NCBI RefSeq assembly: GCF_010811875.1 | Contig: NZ_VKHP01000091.1 | Location: forward strand, 1-32,046 | Direction: 5' to 3' | Origin: Bradyrhizobium uaiense | GTDB taxonomy: Bacteria; Pseudomonadota; Alphaproteobacteria; Rhizobiales; Xanthobacteraceae | Length of the DNA stretch: 32,046 nt | In this document: in pieces, positions 8,673 through 16,937 of the stretch | Position numbering within the stretch: the first letter of the stretch is position 1 | How the letters are laid out: every line of letters starts with the position of its first letter | Made by a program: the position numbers and the translations under genes | Notes under the pieces: model-generated | What the model was told of the DNA's origin: nothing | Databases searched by the model: none | Seen by the model: only the letters and a program-made list of their open reading frames with translations

Positions 8673-11108
8673 TTAGATGTCGATGGTGGCGCTGAGCGAG
8701 TTTTCCTGGATGAAGTCGCGGCGCGGTTCGACCACGTCGCCCATCAGCTTGGTGAAGATATCGTCGGCCTCGTCGACCTCCTTGACCTTCACCTGGAGCA
8801 GCGAGCGCGCCTCGGTGTCCAGCGTGGTCTCCCACAGCTGCTCCGGGTTCATCTCGCCGAGACCTTTATAGCGCTGCAGCGAGATGCCCTTGCGGGCGGC
8901 GTCGGTCACGGCCTCGAACAGGTCGACCGGACCGTGGATGATCTGCTCCGCATCCTTGCGCCGGAGCTTGCCCGCGCGCACGTAGATCTCCTGCAGCTCG
9001 GTGGCGTATTCATCGAGCTTGCGTGCATCGGCCGAGCCGAGGAAGGCGTCGTCGATCACGGCCGCTTCCTTGACGCCGCGCACGGTGCGCTCGAACTGGA
9101 AGCCCTGGCCTTCCGTGAACGTGCCGATCCATCCGCGCTCGACCTCGTCGGCCACGGCGTCCAGCCGCTTGGCGATGTACTCGGCGGCCGAACTGGCGGT
9201 CGCGATGTCGCAGGTGATCCTGGGGTTCAGCACGCCCGCGATCGCGGCCTGCTCGATGACCGCGCGATTGTAGCGGCTGTGCAGGTTGCGCAACACGGAG
9301 CGGATGATCCTTGCGTCTTCGACCAGCGCCAGCAAGTCGCGGCCCGAGCGGTCGTCGCCGGAGGCCGGCTTGAACACGCATTCGTCGAGCCCGGTCGAGA
9401 TCAGATAATCCTCCAGCGCGCGCTCGTCCTTCAGGTACTGCTCGGACTTGCCGCGCGAGACCTTATAGAGCGGCGGCTGGGCGATATAGAGAAAGCCGCC
9501 ATCGATGATCGAGCGCATCTGACGATAGAAGAAGGTCAGCAGCAGCGTGCGGATATGGGCGCCGTCGACGTCGGCGTCGGTCATCACGATGATCTTGTGG
9601 TAGCGCAGCTTGTCGACCGAGAAATCGTCGCTGATGCCGGTGCCGAGCGCGGTGATCAGCGTGCCGATCTGCTCGGACGACAGCATCTTGTCGGGGCGCA
9701 CGCGCTCGACATTGAGGATCTTGCCGCGCAGCGGCAGCACCGCCTGGAATTCGCGGTTGCGGCCCTGCTTGGCGCTGCCGCCTGCCGAGTCGCCCTCGAC
9801 GATGAACAGCTCGGATTTGGCTGGATCCTTCTCCTGGCAGTCGGCGAGCTTGCCGGGCAGCGAGGAGACGCTGAGCGGATTCTTGCGTGTCAGCTCGCGG
9901 GCCTTGCGCGCCGCCTCGCGGGCTGCGGCGGCCTGGATCACCTTGCCGACGATTTCCTTGGCTTCCTTCGGATTCTCCTCGAACCAGGCGGCGAGCGCCT
10001 CGTTCAGGACGTTCTCGACCACCGGTCGAACCTCCGAGGACACCAGCTTGTCCTTGGTCTGCGACGAGAATTTCGGATCGGGCACCTTCACCGACAGCAC
10101 CGCGGTGAGGCCTTCACGGCAATCGTCGCCGGTCAGCGCGATCTTTTCCTTCTTCGCATTGGCCTCGGCATAACCGTTGACCTGGCGCGTCAGCGCGCCG
10201 CGGAAGCCGGCCAGATGGGTGCCGCCGTCACGCTGCGGGATGTTGTTGGTGAAGCACAGCACGTTCTCGTGGTAGCTGTCGTTCCACCACAGCGCGGCTT
10301 CGACGCCGATGCCGTTGGCTTCCGAGCGCACCATGATCGGCGCCGGCACGATCGCCTTCTTGTTGCGGTCGAGATATTTGACGAACTCCTCGACGCCGCC
10401 GGAATAGTGCATCTCCTCGCGCTTCTCGACCGCGTGGCGCATGTCGGAGAGCACGATGTGGACGCCGGAATTGAGGAAGGCGAGCTCGCGCAGCCGGTGC
10501 TCGAGCGTGGCGAAATCATATTCGACGTTCTTGAAGGTCTCGGTCGAGGCGAGGAAGGTGACCTCGGTGCCGCGCTTGCCCGGGGCGTCTCCGACCACCT
10601 TGAGCGGCGCCACGGCATCGCCGTGCGCGAACTCGATGTAGTGTTCCTTGTCGTCGCGCCAGATGCGCAAGCCGAGCTTGCTGGACAGCGCGTTGACGAC
10701 GGAGACGCCGACGCCGTGCAGGCCGCCGGAAACCTTGTAGGAGTTCTGGTCGAATTTTCCGCCGGCGTGCAGCTGGGTCATGATGACCTCGGCTGCCGAG
10801 ACGCCTTCTTCCTTGTGGATGCCGACCGGAATGCCGCGGCCGTCGTCATACACGGTAACGGAATTGTCGGCGTTGAGGGTGACCAGCACGCGGCTCGCAT
10901 GCCCCGCCAAGGCCTCGTCGATGGCGTTGTCGACGACCTCGTAGACCATGTGGTGCAGGCCGGACCCGTCATCGGTATCGCCGATATACATGCCGGGCCG
11001 CTTGCGGACGGCGTCGAGGCCCTTCAGCACCCGGATCGATTCCGCACCATATTCGGCCGGAACGGGATGCTCAGATTCGGCAGGGGTCTGCCGGGCAGGT
11101 TCAGTCAT
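8673..11108 (-). CDS. gyrB: DNA gyrase subunit B
   Basis: GyrB is the ATPase subunit of gyrase (GyrA2GyrB2), which introduces negative supercoils ahead of replication forks. The protein is 811 residues, full length. The GHKL ATPase domain shows RPGMYIGDT (38-46), VVDNAIDEA (58-66), DDGRGIPVG (88-96) and GGLHGVGVSVVNALS (128-142). The transducer has the QTKDKLVSSEV segment (350-360). The TOPRIM domain shows EGDSAGGSAKQGR (438-450) and the metal-binding TDADVDG (510-516), and the C-terminal tail carries QRYKGLGEMNPEQLW. There is no large insertion of the enterobacterial type. A weak GAAGG ribosome-binding site precedes the ATG. It follows recF on the same strand but is separated by 583 bases, so it probably has its own promoter. 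Confidence 0.98.
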   Translation of the reverse strand: MTEPARQTPAESEHPVPAEYGAESIRVLKGLDAVRKRPGMYIGDTDDGSGLHHMVYEVVDNAIDEALAGHASRVLVTLNADNSVTVYDDGRGIPVGIHKEEGVSAAEVIMTQLHAGGKFDQNSYKVSGGLHGVGVSVVNALSSKLGLRIWRDDKEHYIEFAHGDAVAPLKVVGDAPGKRGTEVTFLASTETFKNVEYDFATLEHRLRELAFLNSGVHIVLSDMRHAVEKREEMHYSGGVEEFVKYLDRNKKAIVPAPIMVRSEANGIGVEAALWWNDSYHENVLCFTNNIPQRDGGTHLAGFRGALTRQVNGYAEANAKKEKIALTGDDCREGLTAVLSVKVPDPKFSSQTKDKLVSSEVRPVVENVLNEALAAWFEENPKEAKEIVGKVIQAAAAREAARKARELTRKNPLSVSSLPGKLADCQEKDPAKSELFIVEGDSAGGSAKQGRNREFQAVLPLRGKILNVERVRPDKMLSSEQIGTLITALGTGISDDFSVDKLRYHKIIVMTDADVDGAHIRTLLLTFFYRQMRSIIDGGFLYIAQPPLYKVSRGKSEQYLKDERALEDYLISTGLDECVFKPASGDDRSGRDLLALVEDARIIRSVLRNLHSRYNRAVIEQAAIAGVLNPRITCDIATASSAAEYIAKRLDAVADEVERGWIGTFTEGQGFQFERTVRGVKEAAVIDDAFLGSADARKLDEYATELQEIYVRAGKLRRKDAEQIIHGPVDLFEAVTDAARKGISLQRYKGLGEMNPEQLWETTLDTEARSLLQVKVKEVDEADDIFTKLMGDVVEPRRDFIQENSLSATIDI

Positions 11109-11186
11109 GTGAGGCCTTCGAGGATGTCCCGAATCAGCTGCACATTTTGAGGCGCTGATTCCGCTATTTGTGCCATGAAAGAGGTG

Positions 11187-11201
11187 TTGCGCCTAGCGCA
11201 A
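11187..11201. promoter_or_regulatory. 15-bp palindrome in gyrB leader
   Basis: TTGCGCCTAGCGCAA has perfect 6-bp arms around CTA. It lies about 80 bases upstream of the gyrB start and downstream of the tentative promoter, so it could be an operator or a small RNA hairpin. The function is not known. Confidence 0.4.
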
Positions 11202-11223
11202 AGTCTCTCTCTACAAACTACTG

Positions 11224-11253
11224 AATAGATAGGATTTTTTAGGCCTTTTTCAA
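11224..11253 (-). promoter_or_regulatory. Tentative gyrB promoter
   Basis: On the minus strand TTGAAA (11253-11248) is followed after 18 bases by TCTATT (11229-11224), a partial sigma-70 match. The spacer is AT-rich. The implied 5' leader is about 110 bases. This is a weak pattern match only. Confidence 0.3.
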
Positions 11254-11267
11254 GGTCTGCAGAGGCC

Positions 11268-11331
11268 GATTCCGGAGGCGCTGAAAAGCCCGATTCGGTG
11301 ACGGATTCGGAGCCCTCACCAAGGCCGATTC
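11268..11331. promoter_or_regulatory. Cluster of four GANTC (CcrM) sites upstream of gyrB
   Basis: GATTC occurs at 11268, 11292, 11304 and 11327, each in a GGCCGATTC-like context, with spacings of 24, 12 and 23 bases. GANTC is the target of the cell-cycle methylase CcrM in alphaproteobacteria. The cluster lies just upstream of the tentative -35 element. A regulatory role is inferred. Confidence 0.45.
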
Positions 11332-11584
11332 TGCGCCGCCGGAAACATGATGAGACCAAGCCGAATTGGAGCGGCGTCGGAGGCTCGCTTGTCGCCGCCG
11401 GGCATCGGCGGACCGGGGCGAGGGGATGTCGCGCAATTTCGGAATATTAGAATAATGCTCCTGAGTTGCCCGACGTGTCAAGCCGTCTGGTCGACAGCCG
11501 GCCGCCGCCGGCGACTTTGCATGGGGTTGTTTTCGATATTTTGGCAATGCGCTCCGCGACGGCGCCACCGCTTCAGATTGCCCA

Positions 11585-11675
11585 GAGCGTTTTCGAGCGA
11601 AGTGGGTACCGGTTCGCGTAATGAAAACGCGTCAGAACAAGAATCTAGAGCCCCGTTCCGATTCCATCGGAACGG
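11585..11675. repeat. Rhizobial-type palindromic repeat beside recF
   Basis: GCGTTTTC (11587-11594) pairs with GAAAACGC (11623-11630), with an inner GCGAA/TTCGC pair. A second perfect hairpin has CCGTTCCGAT at 11653-11662 and ATCGGAACGG at 11666-11675. The combination resembles a short interspersed element common between genes in Bradyrhizobium. It lies 17 bases beyond the recF stop codon. Confidence 0.65.
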
Positions 11676-11691
11676 AATTGGCTGCAGCCAA

Positions 11692-12828
11692 TCAGCCGCG
11701 CCGCGTGGCGCGGCCGGATTCGACGTCGAAAATCTGCCCTCGCGGACCGATATCGACGAAGGCCGCGGGGTCGGCGCCGGTCATCCAGACCTGGGCGCCG
11801 AGCTTGCCGAGCTCTTCGAACAGCGCCTTGCGCCTGTTGGGGTCGAGGTGAGCGACGACCTCGTCGAGCAACAGCAGCGGCACGATGCCGGTCATCTCCG
11901 CAACCATCGTGGCGTGCGCCAGCACCAGCCCGATCAGCAGCGCCTTCTGCTCGCCGGTCGAGGCGTCGCGCGCCGGCATGTTCTTCGGTGCGTAGACCAC
12001 CTGCAGATCGGTCAGATGCGGGCCGTCCAGCGTGCGCCCGGCGGCGGCGTCGCGCGGACGGCTGGCGCGCAGGACCTCGCGATAGCGGTCTTCCACTGCG
12101 GTCGCGGGCTCCTGCAGCAGCGCATTCTCCATCCAGCCATCGAGCATGATCTCGGCGGAGGGAAAGGCGGAGGCCGCGCCGCGCTCGCGCAGCATCACCG
12201 CGAGCTTGGCGGCGGTCTGGCCGCGCGACGCGGCGACCGCGACCGCAAGCTCCGCGGTCTCGCGCTCGATCGCATCACACCAATGGTCGTCATAGTTGCG
12301 CACCTCGAGCAGCCGGTTGCGCGAGCGCAGCGAACGCTCCAGTGCGGAGACGCGGCTGGAATGCTCGGAATCAATGGCCAGCACCAGGCGGTCGAAGAAG
12401 CGCCGCCGTTCCGACGCCGCGCCCATGAACAGGCCGTCCATGGCGGGTGTCAACCACACCATGCGCAGATGATCGCCGAAGGCGGTCGCGGAACCCACCG
12501 GTTCGCGATCGATGCGGCAGCGCCTGGTGTTGCTCGCCTCGCCGGTCGGGGGATCGATGCCGGTGCCGAGCGTGGCGAGGCCGAGCGCGCCCTCCACTTC
12601 GGCCGAGACCGCCCAGGAACCGTCGCCCTGATTGTCGGCGATGTCCTCCAGGGTCGCGCGGCGCAGCCCGCGGCCCGGCGACAGGAACGAGACCGCCTCC
12701 ATGCAATTGGTCTTGCCGGCGCCGTTCGGCCCGACCAGCACCACCATGTCGCCCGCGACCTGCAGCGTTGCCGCCCGGTAATTGCGGAAATGCGTCAGCG
12801 ACAGGCGATGAATGCGGGACGGGGTCAT
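11692..12828 (-). CDS. recF: DNA replication and repair protein RecF
   Basis: RecF is an SMC-like ATPase that, with RecO and RecR, loads RecA onto gapped DNA at stalled forks. The protein is 378 residues, typical length. It opens with HRLSLTHFRNYRAA, then Walker A GPNGAGKT (33-40), followed by NCMEAVSFLSPGRGLR. The family blocks SERRRFFDRLVLAID and the ABC signature STGEQKALLIGLVLAHA are present. Walker B is LLLLDEVVAHLD with the catalytic Glu. It sits between dnaN (75-base gap) and gyrB on the same strand, the common bacterial dnaA-dnaN-recF-gyrB order. It is probably co-transcribed with dnaN. Confidence 0.97.
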   Translation of the reverse strand: MTPSRIHRLSLTHFRNYRAATLQVAGDMVVLVGPNGAGKTNCMEAVSFLSPGRGLRRATLEDIADNQGDGSWAVSAEVEGALGLATLGTGIDPPTGEASNTRRCRIDREPVGSATAFGDHLRMVWLTPAMDGLFMGAASERRRFFDRLVLAIDSEHSSRVSALERSLRSRNRLLEVRNYDDHWCDAIERETAELAVAVAASRGQTAAKLAVMLRERGAASAFPSAEIMLDGWMENALLQEPATAVEDRYREVLRASRPRDAAAGRTLDGPHLTDLQVVYAPKNMPARDASTGEQKALLIGLVLAHATMVAEMTGIVPLLLLDEVVAHLDPNRRKALFEELGKLGAQVWMTGADPAAFVDIGPRGQIFDVESGRATRRG

Positions 12829-12903
12829 CTCAGCTCGTCATTGCCGGGCAGTCGTGCCCAGCCACGACGCAATCTAGTGCTGATGCGCGCGAAGAGAAGT
12901 CCG

Positions 12904-14022
12904 TCACACCCGCATCGGCATCAGCACGTAGAGTGCGCCCTTGCTGTCCTTGTCCTGCACGAGCGTTGGCGAGCCGGGATCGGCGAGCTTCAGCACTGCG
13001 ACTTCGCCCTCGATCTGGGCGGCGATGTCGAGCAGATAGCGCGAGTTGAAGCCGATATCGAGCGCGTCGGAGGCGTACTCGACCTCGAGCTCTTCGGTGG
13101 CGCTGCCGGAATCCGGGTTGGTGACCGAGAGCACCAGCTTGCCCGCGGACAGAGCCAGCTTCACGGCGCGGCCGCGTTCGCTCGAGATGGTCGAGACGCG
13201 GTCGACGGCGGCCTCGAAATCCTTCTTGTCGACGACCAGTTCCTTGTCGTTGTTCTGCGGAATGACGCGGCCATAGTCGGGGAAGGTGCCGTCGATCAGT
13301 TTCGAGGTCAGCACCACGTTGCCGAGCGTGAAGCGGATCTTGCCATCCGACAGCTCGATCGAAATCTCGGCATCGTCGCCCTCGATCAGCCGCTGCACCT
13401 CGCCGACCGTCTTGCGCGGGACGATCACGCCGGGCATGCCGGTCGCGCCCGTGGGCAGCGCGAGGTCGATCTGGGCCAGGCGGTGGCCGTCGGTCGCGAC
13501 GCCGCGCAGGGTCGCCGCCTTGGCGCTGCCGGCCGCGTGCAGATAGATGCCGTTGAGGTAGTAGCGGGTCTCTTCGGTCGAGATCGCAAATTGGGTGCGG
13601 TCGATCAGGCGCTTGATGTCGGACGCCGGCAGCGAGAACGAATGCGTCATATCGCCGGCGGCGAGGCCGGGGAAATCGCTCTCGGGCAGGGTCTGCAGCG
13701 TGAAGCGCGAGCGGCCGGCACGCACGGCGAGCACCGAGCGGTCGCCGTCGGCCTCCAGCACGATCTGCGAGCCGTCGGGCAGCTTGCGGACGATGTCGTA
13801 GAACATGTGCGCGGGCACCGTGGTCGAGCCGGCGGTTCCGGTCTCGGCGGCCAAGGTCTCCGTCACCTCGAGATCGAGGTCGGTCGCCTTCAGCGACAAT
13901 TTGGCGCCTTCGGCGCGGATCAACACGTTGCCGAGGATCGGGATGGTGTTGCGGCGCTCGACCACGCGGTGAACGTGACCCAGCGATTTCAGGAGTTGCG
14001 CGCGCTCGACGGTGACCTTCAT
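12904..14022 (-). CDS. dnaN: DNA polymerase III beta subunit (sliding clamp)
   Basis: DnaN dimerises into the ring clamp that tethers DNA polymerase III and other clamp-binding proteins to DNA. The protein is 372 residues, the standard length, with three repeated clamp domains. It begins MKVTVERAQLLKSLGHVHRVVERRNTIP in family form (split here as MKVTVERAQLLKSLGHVHRV plus VERRNTIP), contains LTSKLIDGTFPDYGRVIP in the middle domain, and ends with the hydrophobic-pocket tail VLMPMRV. It follows dnaA after a 265-base gap that holds the dnaA terminator, so it likely has its own promoter in 14023-14219, although none was clearly recognised. Confidence 0.98.
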   Translation of the reverse strand: MKVTVERAQLLKSLGHVHRVVERRNTIPILGNVLIRAEGAKLSLKATDLDLEVTETLAAETGTAGSTTVPAHMFYDIVRKLPDGSQIVLEADGDRSVLAVRAGRSRFTLQTLPESDFPGLAAGDMTHSFSLPASDIKRLIDRTQFAISTEETRYYLNGIYLHAAGSAKAATLRGVATDGHRLAQIDLALPTGATGMPGVIVPRKTVGEVQRLIEGDDAEISIELSDGKIRFTLGNVVLTSKLIDGTFPDYGRVIPQNNDKELVVDKKDFEAAVDRVSTISSERGRAVKLALSAGKLVLSVTNPDSGSATEELEVEYASDALDIGFNSRYLLDIAAQIEGEVAVLKLADPGSPTLVQDKDSKGALYVLMPMRV

Positions 14023-14219
14023 TGCAATACCCGCCAGATCCCTCAGATGGAAAAGCCGGGCGGCCGTTCAGGGCAGCACCGCGGCGTTGGAAACCCGAAA
14101 AGCCGGATCAATACCGGATTTGATCAAACCCACGGGGGGACCGCAAGGTGGCTCGGATGAGCGGCCGGTGCAAGGGATACGGGCGCGAAACGGGCCCCGT
14201 TCCCCACGTTTTGGGTCGG

Positions 14220-14259
14220 AAAAAAGTTTGGCCCTCCCCTTTGGCTAAGGGGAGGGCCA
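14220..14259 (-). terminator. Rho-independent terminator after dnaA
   Basis: On the minus strand a perfect 10-bp GC-rich stem (14250-14259 with 14231-14240, arm GGCCCTCCCC) and a 9-base loop are followed by AAAC and a run of seven T (complement of 14220-14226). It starts 28 bases after the dnaA stop codon and separates dnaA from dnaN transcription. Confidence 0.85.
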
Positions 14260-14287
14260 TGGAACGAGCCAGCCGGATGCGGCTGCC

Positions 14288-15718
14288 TTATTCCTGGAGC
14301 TGGCGCTTCAGCGATTCGACTTCTTCCGACAGCGTCGTGTCCTTGGCGACCAGTGCCTCAATCTTGCGCACGGCGTGCAGCACCGTAGTGTGGTCGCGGC
14401 CACCGAAGCGTCGGCCGATCTCCGGCAGCGAGCGCAAGGTCAGCGTCTTCGCCAGATACATCGCAACCTGGCGCGGGCGCACTACATTGGCGGTGCGGCG
14501 GGACGACAAGAGGTCGGAGCGGCTGACATTGTACTGCCGGGCAACCACGCGCTGGATGTCCTCGATCTTGATCCGCTTCGGCTCCTGCGGGCGGATCAGG
14601 TCGCGCACCTCGCGCTCGGCCATCTCCAGCGTCACCGGCTGGTTGTTGAGCTTGGAGTGCGCCAGCAGGCGGTTGATCGCGCCTTCGAGGTCGCGGCCAT
14701 TATGGGTGATGGTGCGTGCCAGATAGTCGAGCACTTCCTCCGGCACGTCGAAGCTTGCGTGGTGGACGCGGGCCGCGGCGACGCGCGACTTCAGGATGCC
14801 GAGCCGCAGTTCCTCGCCGAGCGAAGCCATCTCGACCACGAGGCCGCCGGCCAGTCGCGAGCGGACACGGTCGTCGAGGCTTTCGAGATCGGACGGCGGA
14901 CGGTCGGCCGCGATCACGACCTGGCGGCCGGCATCGATCAGCGCGTTCAGCGTGTGGCAGAACTCGGCCTGCGTCGACTTGCCCTGCAGGAACTGCAGGT
15001 CGTCGATCACCAGCACGTCGATGCCGCGCAGCGCTTCCTTGAACGCCAGCGCCGTCTGCGTCTTCAGTGCCGCGACGAAGCCGTACATGAACTTCTCGGC
15101 GGTGAGATACAGCACCTTGCGCTCGCCGCCGGAATTGCCGGCCCAGGTCACCGCCTGCAGCAGATGGGTCTTGCCGAGGCCGACGCCGGCATGGATGTAG
15201 AGCGGGTTGAACATCACGGGATCGCCGCGGCGTCCTTCCGCAACCTGGCGCGCAGCCGCATGGGCCAGCGTGTTGGAGCGGCCGACGACGAAGCTCGCAA
15301 AGGTCAGGCGCGGATCGAGCGGCGAGCCGCCGAGCGCATCATGGCTTGCGGACACCGGCGCGGTCGCGAATGCGCGCAGTTCCGGCGCGGGGCGGCCGTC
15401 GTTGCGCTCGACACGACGCACTTCGACCGGTGCAACCGCTTCCTTCGCCGGAACCGCCGCACGGATCGCAGAACGCACCGTGAGGTCGATGCGATGCACT
15501 TCGGGCATCTCGGCCTGCCAGCAGGAGAGCACGCGCTCGGCATAATGCGCCTGAATCCAGCTCTTGAGGAACCGGGTCGGAACCGACAGGTGCACGCTCT
15601 CATCGTGCACGCTCTCCAGGTCCATCCGTGCGAACCAGCTCGTGTAAACGTCCTCGCCGACACTCGTCCGCAAACGTCCCTTCACCCGCGACCAGCGATC
15701 CTGTTCCGTGTTCGTCAT
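14288..15718 (-). CDS. dnaA: Chromosomal replication initiator protein DnaA
   Basis: DnaA is the AAA+ initiator that binds DnaA boxes and opens the origin. With the start at ATG 15718 the protein is 476 residues. The frame is open 41 codons further, but MTNTEQDRWSRVKGRL is the family-like N-terminus and GGAAG lies upstream. Domain I (DnaB contact) spans about residues 5-80. The AAA+ domain begins with RLTFASFVVGRSN, a variant of the usual FDNFVVGxxN. Walker A is GVGLGKTH (178-185) and Walker B is VLVIDD (235-240), with RSRLAGGLVVEM further on. The C-terminal DNA-binding helix-turn-helix carries the signature FGGRDHTTVLHAVRKIE. It is closed by its own terminator and preceded by a long gene-free region with GANTC sites and a DnaA box. 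Confidence 0.98.
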   Translation of the reverse strand: MTNTEQDRWSRVKGRLRTSVGEDVYTSWFARMDLESVHDESVHLSVPTRFLKSWIQAHYAERVLSCWQAEMPEVHRIDLTVRSAIRAAVPAKEAVAPVEVRRVERNDGRPAPELRAFATAPVSASHDALGGSPLDPRLTFASFVVGRSNTLAHAAARQVAEGRRGDPVMFNPLYIHAGVGLGKTHLLQAVTWAGNSGGERKVLYLTAEKFMYGFVAALKTQTALAFKEALRGIDVLVIDDLQFLQGKSTQAEFCHTLNALIDAGRQVVIAADRPPSDLESLDDRVRSRLAGGLVVEMASLGEELRLGILKSRVAAARVHHASFDVPEEVLDYLARTITHNGRDLEGAINRLLAHSKLNNQPVTLEMAEREVRDLIRPQEPKRIKIEDIQRVVARQYNVSRSDLLSSRRTANVVRPRQVAMYLAKTLTLRSLPEIGRRFGGRDHTTVLHAVRKIEALVAKDTTLSEEVESLKRQLQE

Positions 15719-16424
15719 TGTCTTCGTACTTCCAAGTCTGAGAGATAATTGTTGCGAAAGCGCCGGGCAGGTTTGCTGCCACGGCGCGACCTCTAGCGGG
15801 CGCGGTCTGCTCCGGACAAAGCTCTCCCGTGCGGCGGCCATGCGCCACCCGACAGATCAGCTGTTTGGAGAAGATGCGTCCCGCGAGGTCAGCGCGTACT
15901 CGACGGCCTCTGGGGGGAAGAGCCAACGTCCGAGGAGTTGATTACGGCACCACTGGAAATCTGCACTTCAGTTGTCGTCGGTTCGACTGCAGTGATGATA
16001 CCGTAAGGCATAAGTCCTCCCCCTCCCGCCGCGACGTATCGCGGCAAGTTGTCAGCTTGCTCGTGTCTTTCAATTCGAACTGCCGCTACCGAACACCGAG
16101 ATGCCCGGTGCTTCGCCGCCGCGTGTCGTCGTCAACCCGTTCGCTCGCGCCGCGTTCCCGTTGCTGGATTCCGACTGACGCCTGGTCTCTCTTGTTCGAT
16201 CCCCCAAATTGCCGGGGACATCGCCGGAGAAATTTTGACACAGGTCGACCGTCCTCATATCGCTATGAGCCGTCAATCCAGCTTCGCTTGGAAAGCGTCG
16301 CTAACGCACACACCGCCGCCGATTTGTGCGTCCGCCCTTGGGTCTCAAACCGCGCTGATCTGGAGAACCGTGGGCGTCGCGAACAAGAAATAAATACACC
16401 AAGCGCATTTTCTGACAATCCGTG

Positions 16425-16514
16425 GATTCGACGGGGATCGCGACTCTTCGCAACTGTTGCGGCGTTGCCGATGCTGAGCTGCGAAAGCAAGTTTTTGAAT
16501 CAGCGCACAGATTC
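16425..16514. promoter_or_regulatory. Cluster of four GANTC sites upstream of dnaA
   Basis: GATTC at 16425, GACTC at 16442, GAATC at 16497 and GATTC at 16510 fall within 90 bases, against roughly one per 250-300 bases expected in such DNA. In Caulobacter, GANTC methylation influences dnaA expression. By analogy this cluster could time dnaA transcription or initiation. Confidence 0.4.
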
Positions 16515-16612
16515 ACGCGTGTCACAAAGGACGGTGCAATACCAAAAATTTTTCATAGAAAATTTACAATTGGTCTCGCGTCGGTCATTTTTCCAATCGC
16601 TGTCCGACGCTA

Positions 16613-16621
16613 TGTGCATAA
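16613..16621 (-). other. DnaA box
   Basis: TGTGCATAA, read on the minus strand as TTATGCACA, matches the TTATNCACA consensus at all nine positions. It lies in the AT-rich part of the dnaA-rpsT region, about 900 bases upstream of dnaA. Confidence 0.6.
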
Positions 16622-16869
16622 GTAATTCGCGAGACGTCATTTTTCTCGATTACTTTTGCAGGGTAACCCCACGTCGCGAATTTCAACGCGAGATATTCGC
16701 TCGCTATTCCATCTATCTAGCTTAGCGAAGAACAATCTGTGCGCGAGTGCGCTGTGTTAAGCATATTGTCCGGTAGAACTACGGACGCGACGAAACATGA
16801 CACGCAGTTCGTTGCGCGGCAACGCGCATTGTTCTCGCGCTATGAAACTTCCACGACAAAAGTCCGGAC

Positions 16870-16900
16870 AAAAACAAAAAGCCCGGCGCGAGCCGGGCTT
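16870..16900 (-). terminator. Rho-independent terminator after rpsT
   Basis: On the minus strand the stem AAGCCCGGC / GCCGGGCTT (16900-16892 with 16887-16879) with a TCGC loop is followed by TTTTTGTTTTTG down to about 16870. It begins 38 bases after the rpsT stop codon. Confidence 0.9.
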
Positions 16901-16937
16901 CGTGACAGATCTGTTTTTCAGTCAGCTGAGTTGCAGC

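Larger units (their letters stand above)
11109..11691. other. Gene-free recF-gyrB intergenic region with clustered GANTC sites
   Basis: These 583 bases carry no convincing gene. They contain a tentative gyrB promoter, a 15-bp palindrome in the gyrB leader, six GANTC sites between 11131 and 11331 (starts 11131, 11157, 11268, 11292, 11304, 11327), and a palindromic repeat next to recF (11585-11675). The left third is AT-richer than its surroundings. Confidence 0.6.
16381..16740. other. Candidate replication origin / dnaA control region
   Basis: Several origin-like signs coincide here. There is an AT-rich island within GC-rich DNA, including the A/T runs at 16541-16570. TGTGCATAA at 16613-16621 is a full match to the DnaA-box consensus TTATNCACA on the minus strand. 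Four GANTC sites fall within 16425-16514. A perfect 9-bp inverted repeat (AATTCGCGA at 16624-16632, TCGCGAATT at 16674-16682) lies beside the box. Gene orientation also switches from minus to plus just to the right. Only one strong DnaA box was found, so this may be a dnaA regulatory region rather than the origin. Confidence 0.4.
15719..16869. other. Gene-free region dnaA-rpsT
   Basis: No frame in these 1.15 kb has the strong third-position GC bias of the flanking genes, and I recognise no protein. The part next to dnaA (15719-16380) is GC-rich leader DNA. The part from about 16381 to 16860 is clearly AT-richer and holds a DnaA box and clustered GANTC sites. The region contains the dnaA promoter, which I could not place with confidence. 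Confidence 0.6.

Noticed and set aside
8934..11150. 738-codon plus-strand open frame opposite gyrB
   Set aside because: It is antisense to gyrB, which has full family motifs. The long open frame is a by-product of high GC.
11347..14160. 937-codon plus-strand open frame opposite recF and dnaN
   Set aside because: It spans two well-supported minus-strand genes and their gap; the translation has no recognisable domain.
14375..15748. 457-codon plus-strand open frame opposite dnaA
   Set aside because: Shadow of dnaA, with low-complexity translation.
16391..16400. TAAATACACC as a second DnaA box
   Set aside because: It differs from the consensus at three positions; only the box at 16613-16621 was kept.
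15829..16725. 298-codon open frame in the dnaA-rpsT gap
   Set aside because: No third-position GC bias, no family resemblance and a run of AT-rich codons; it fits non-coding DNA.
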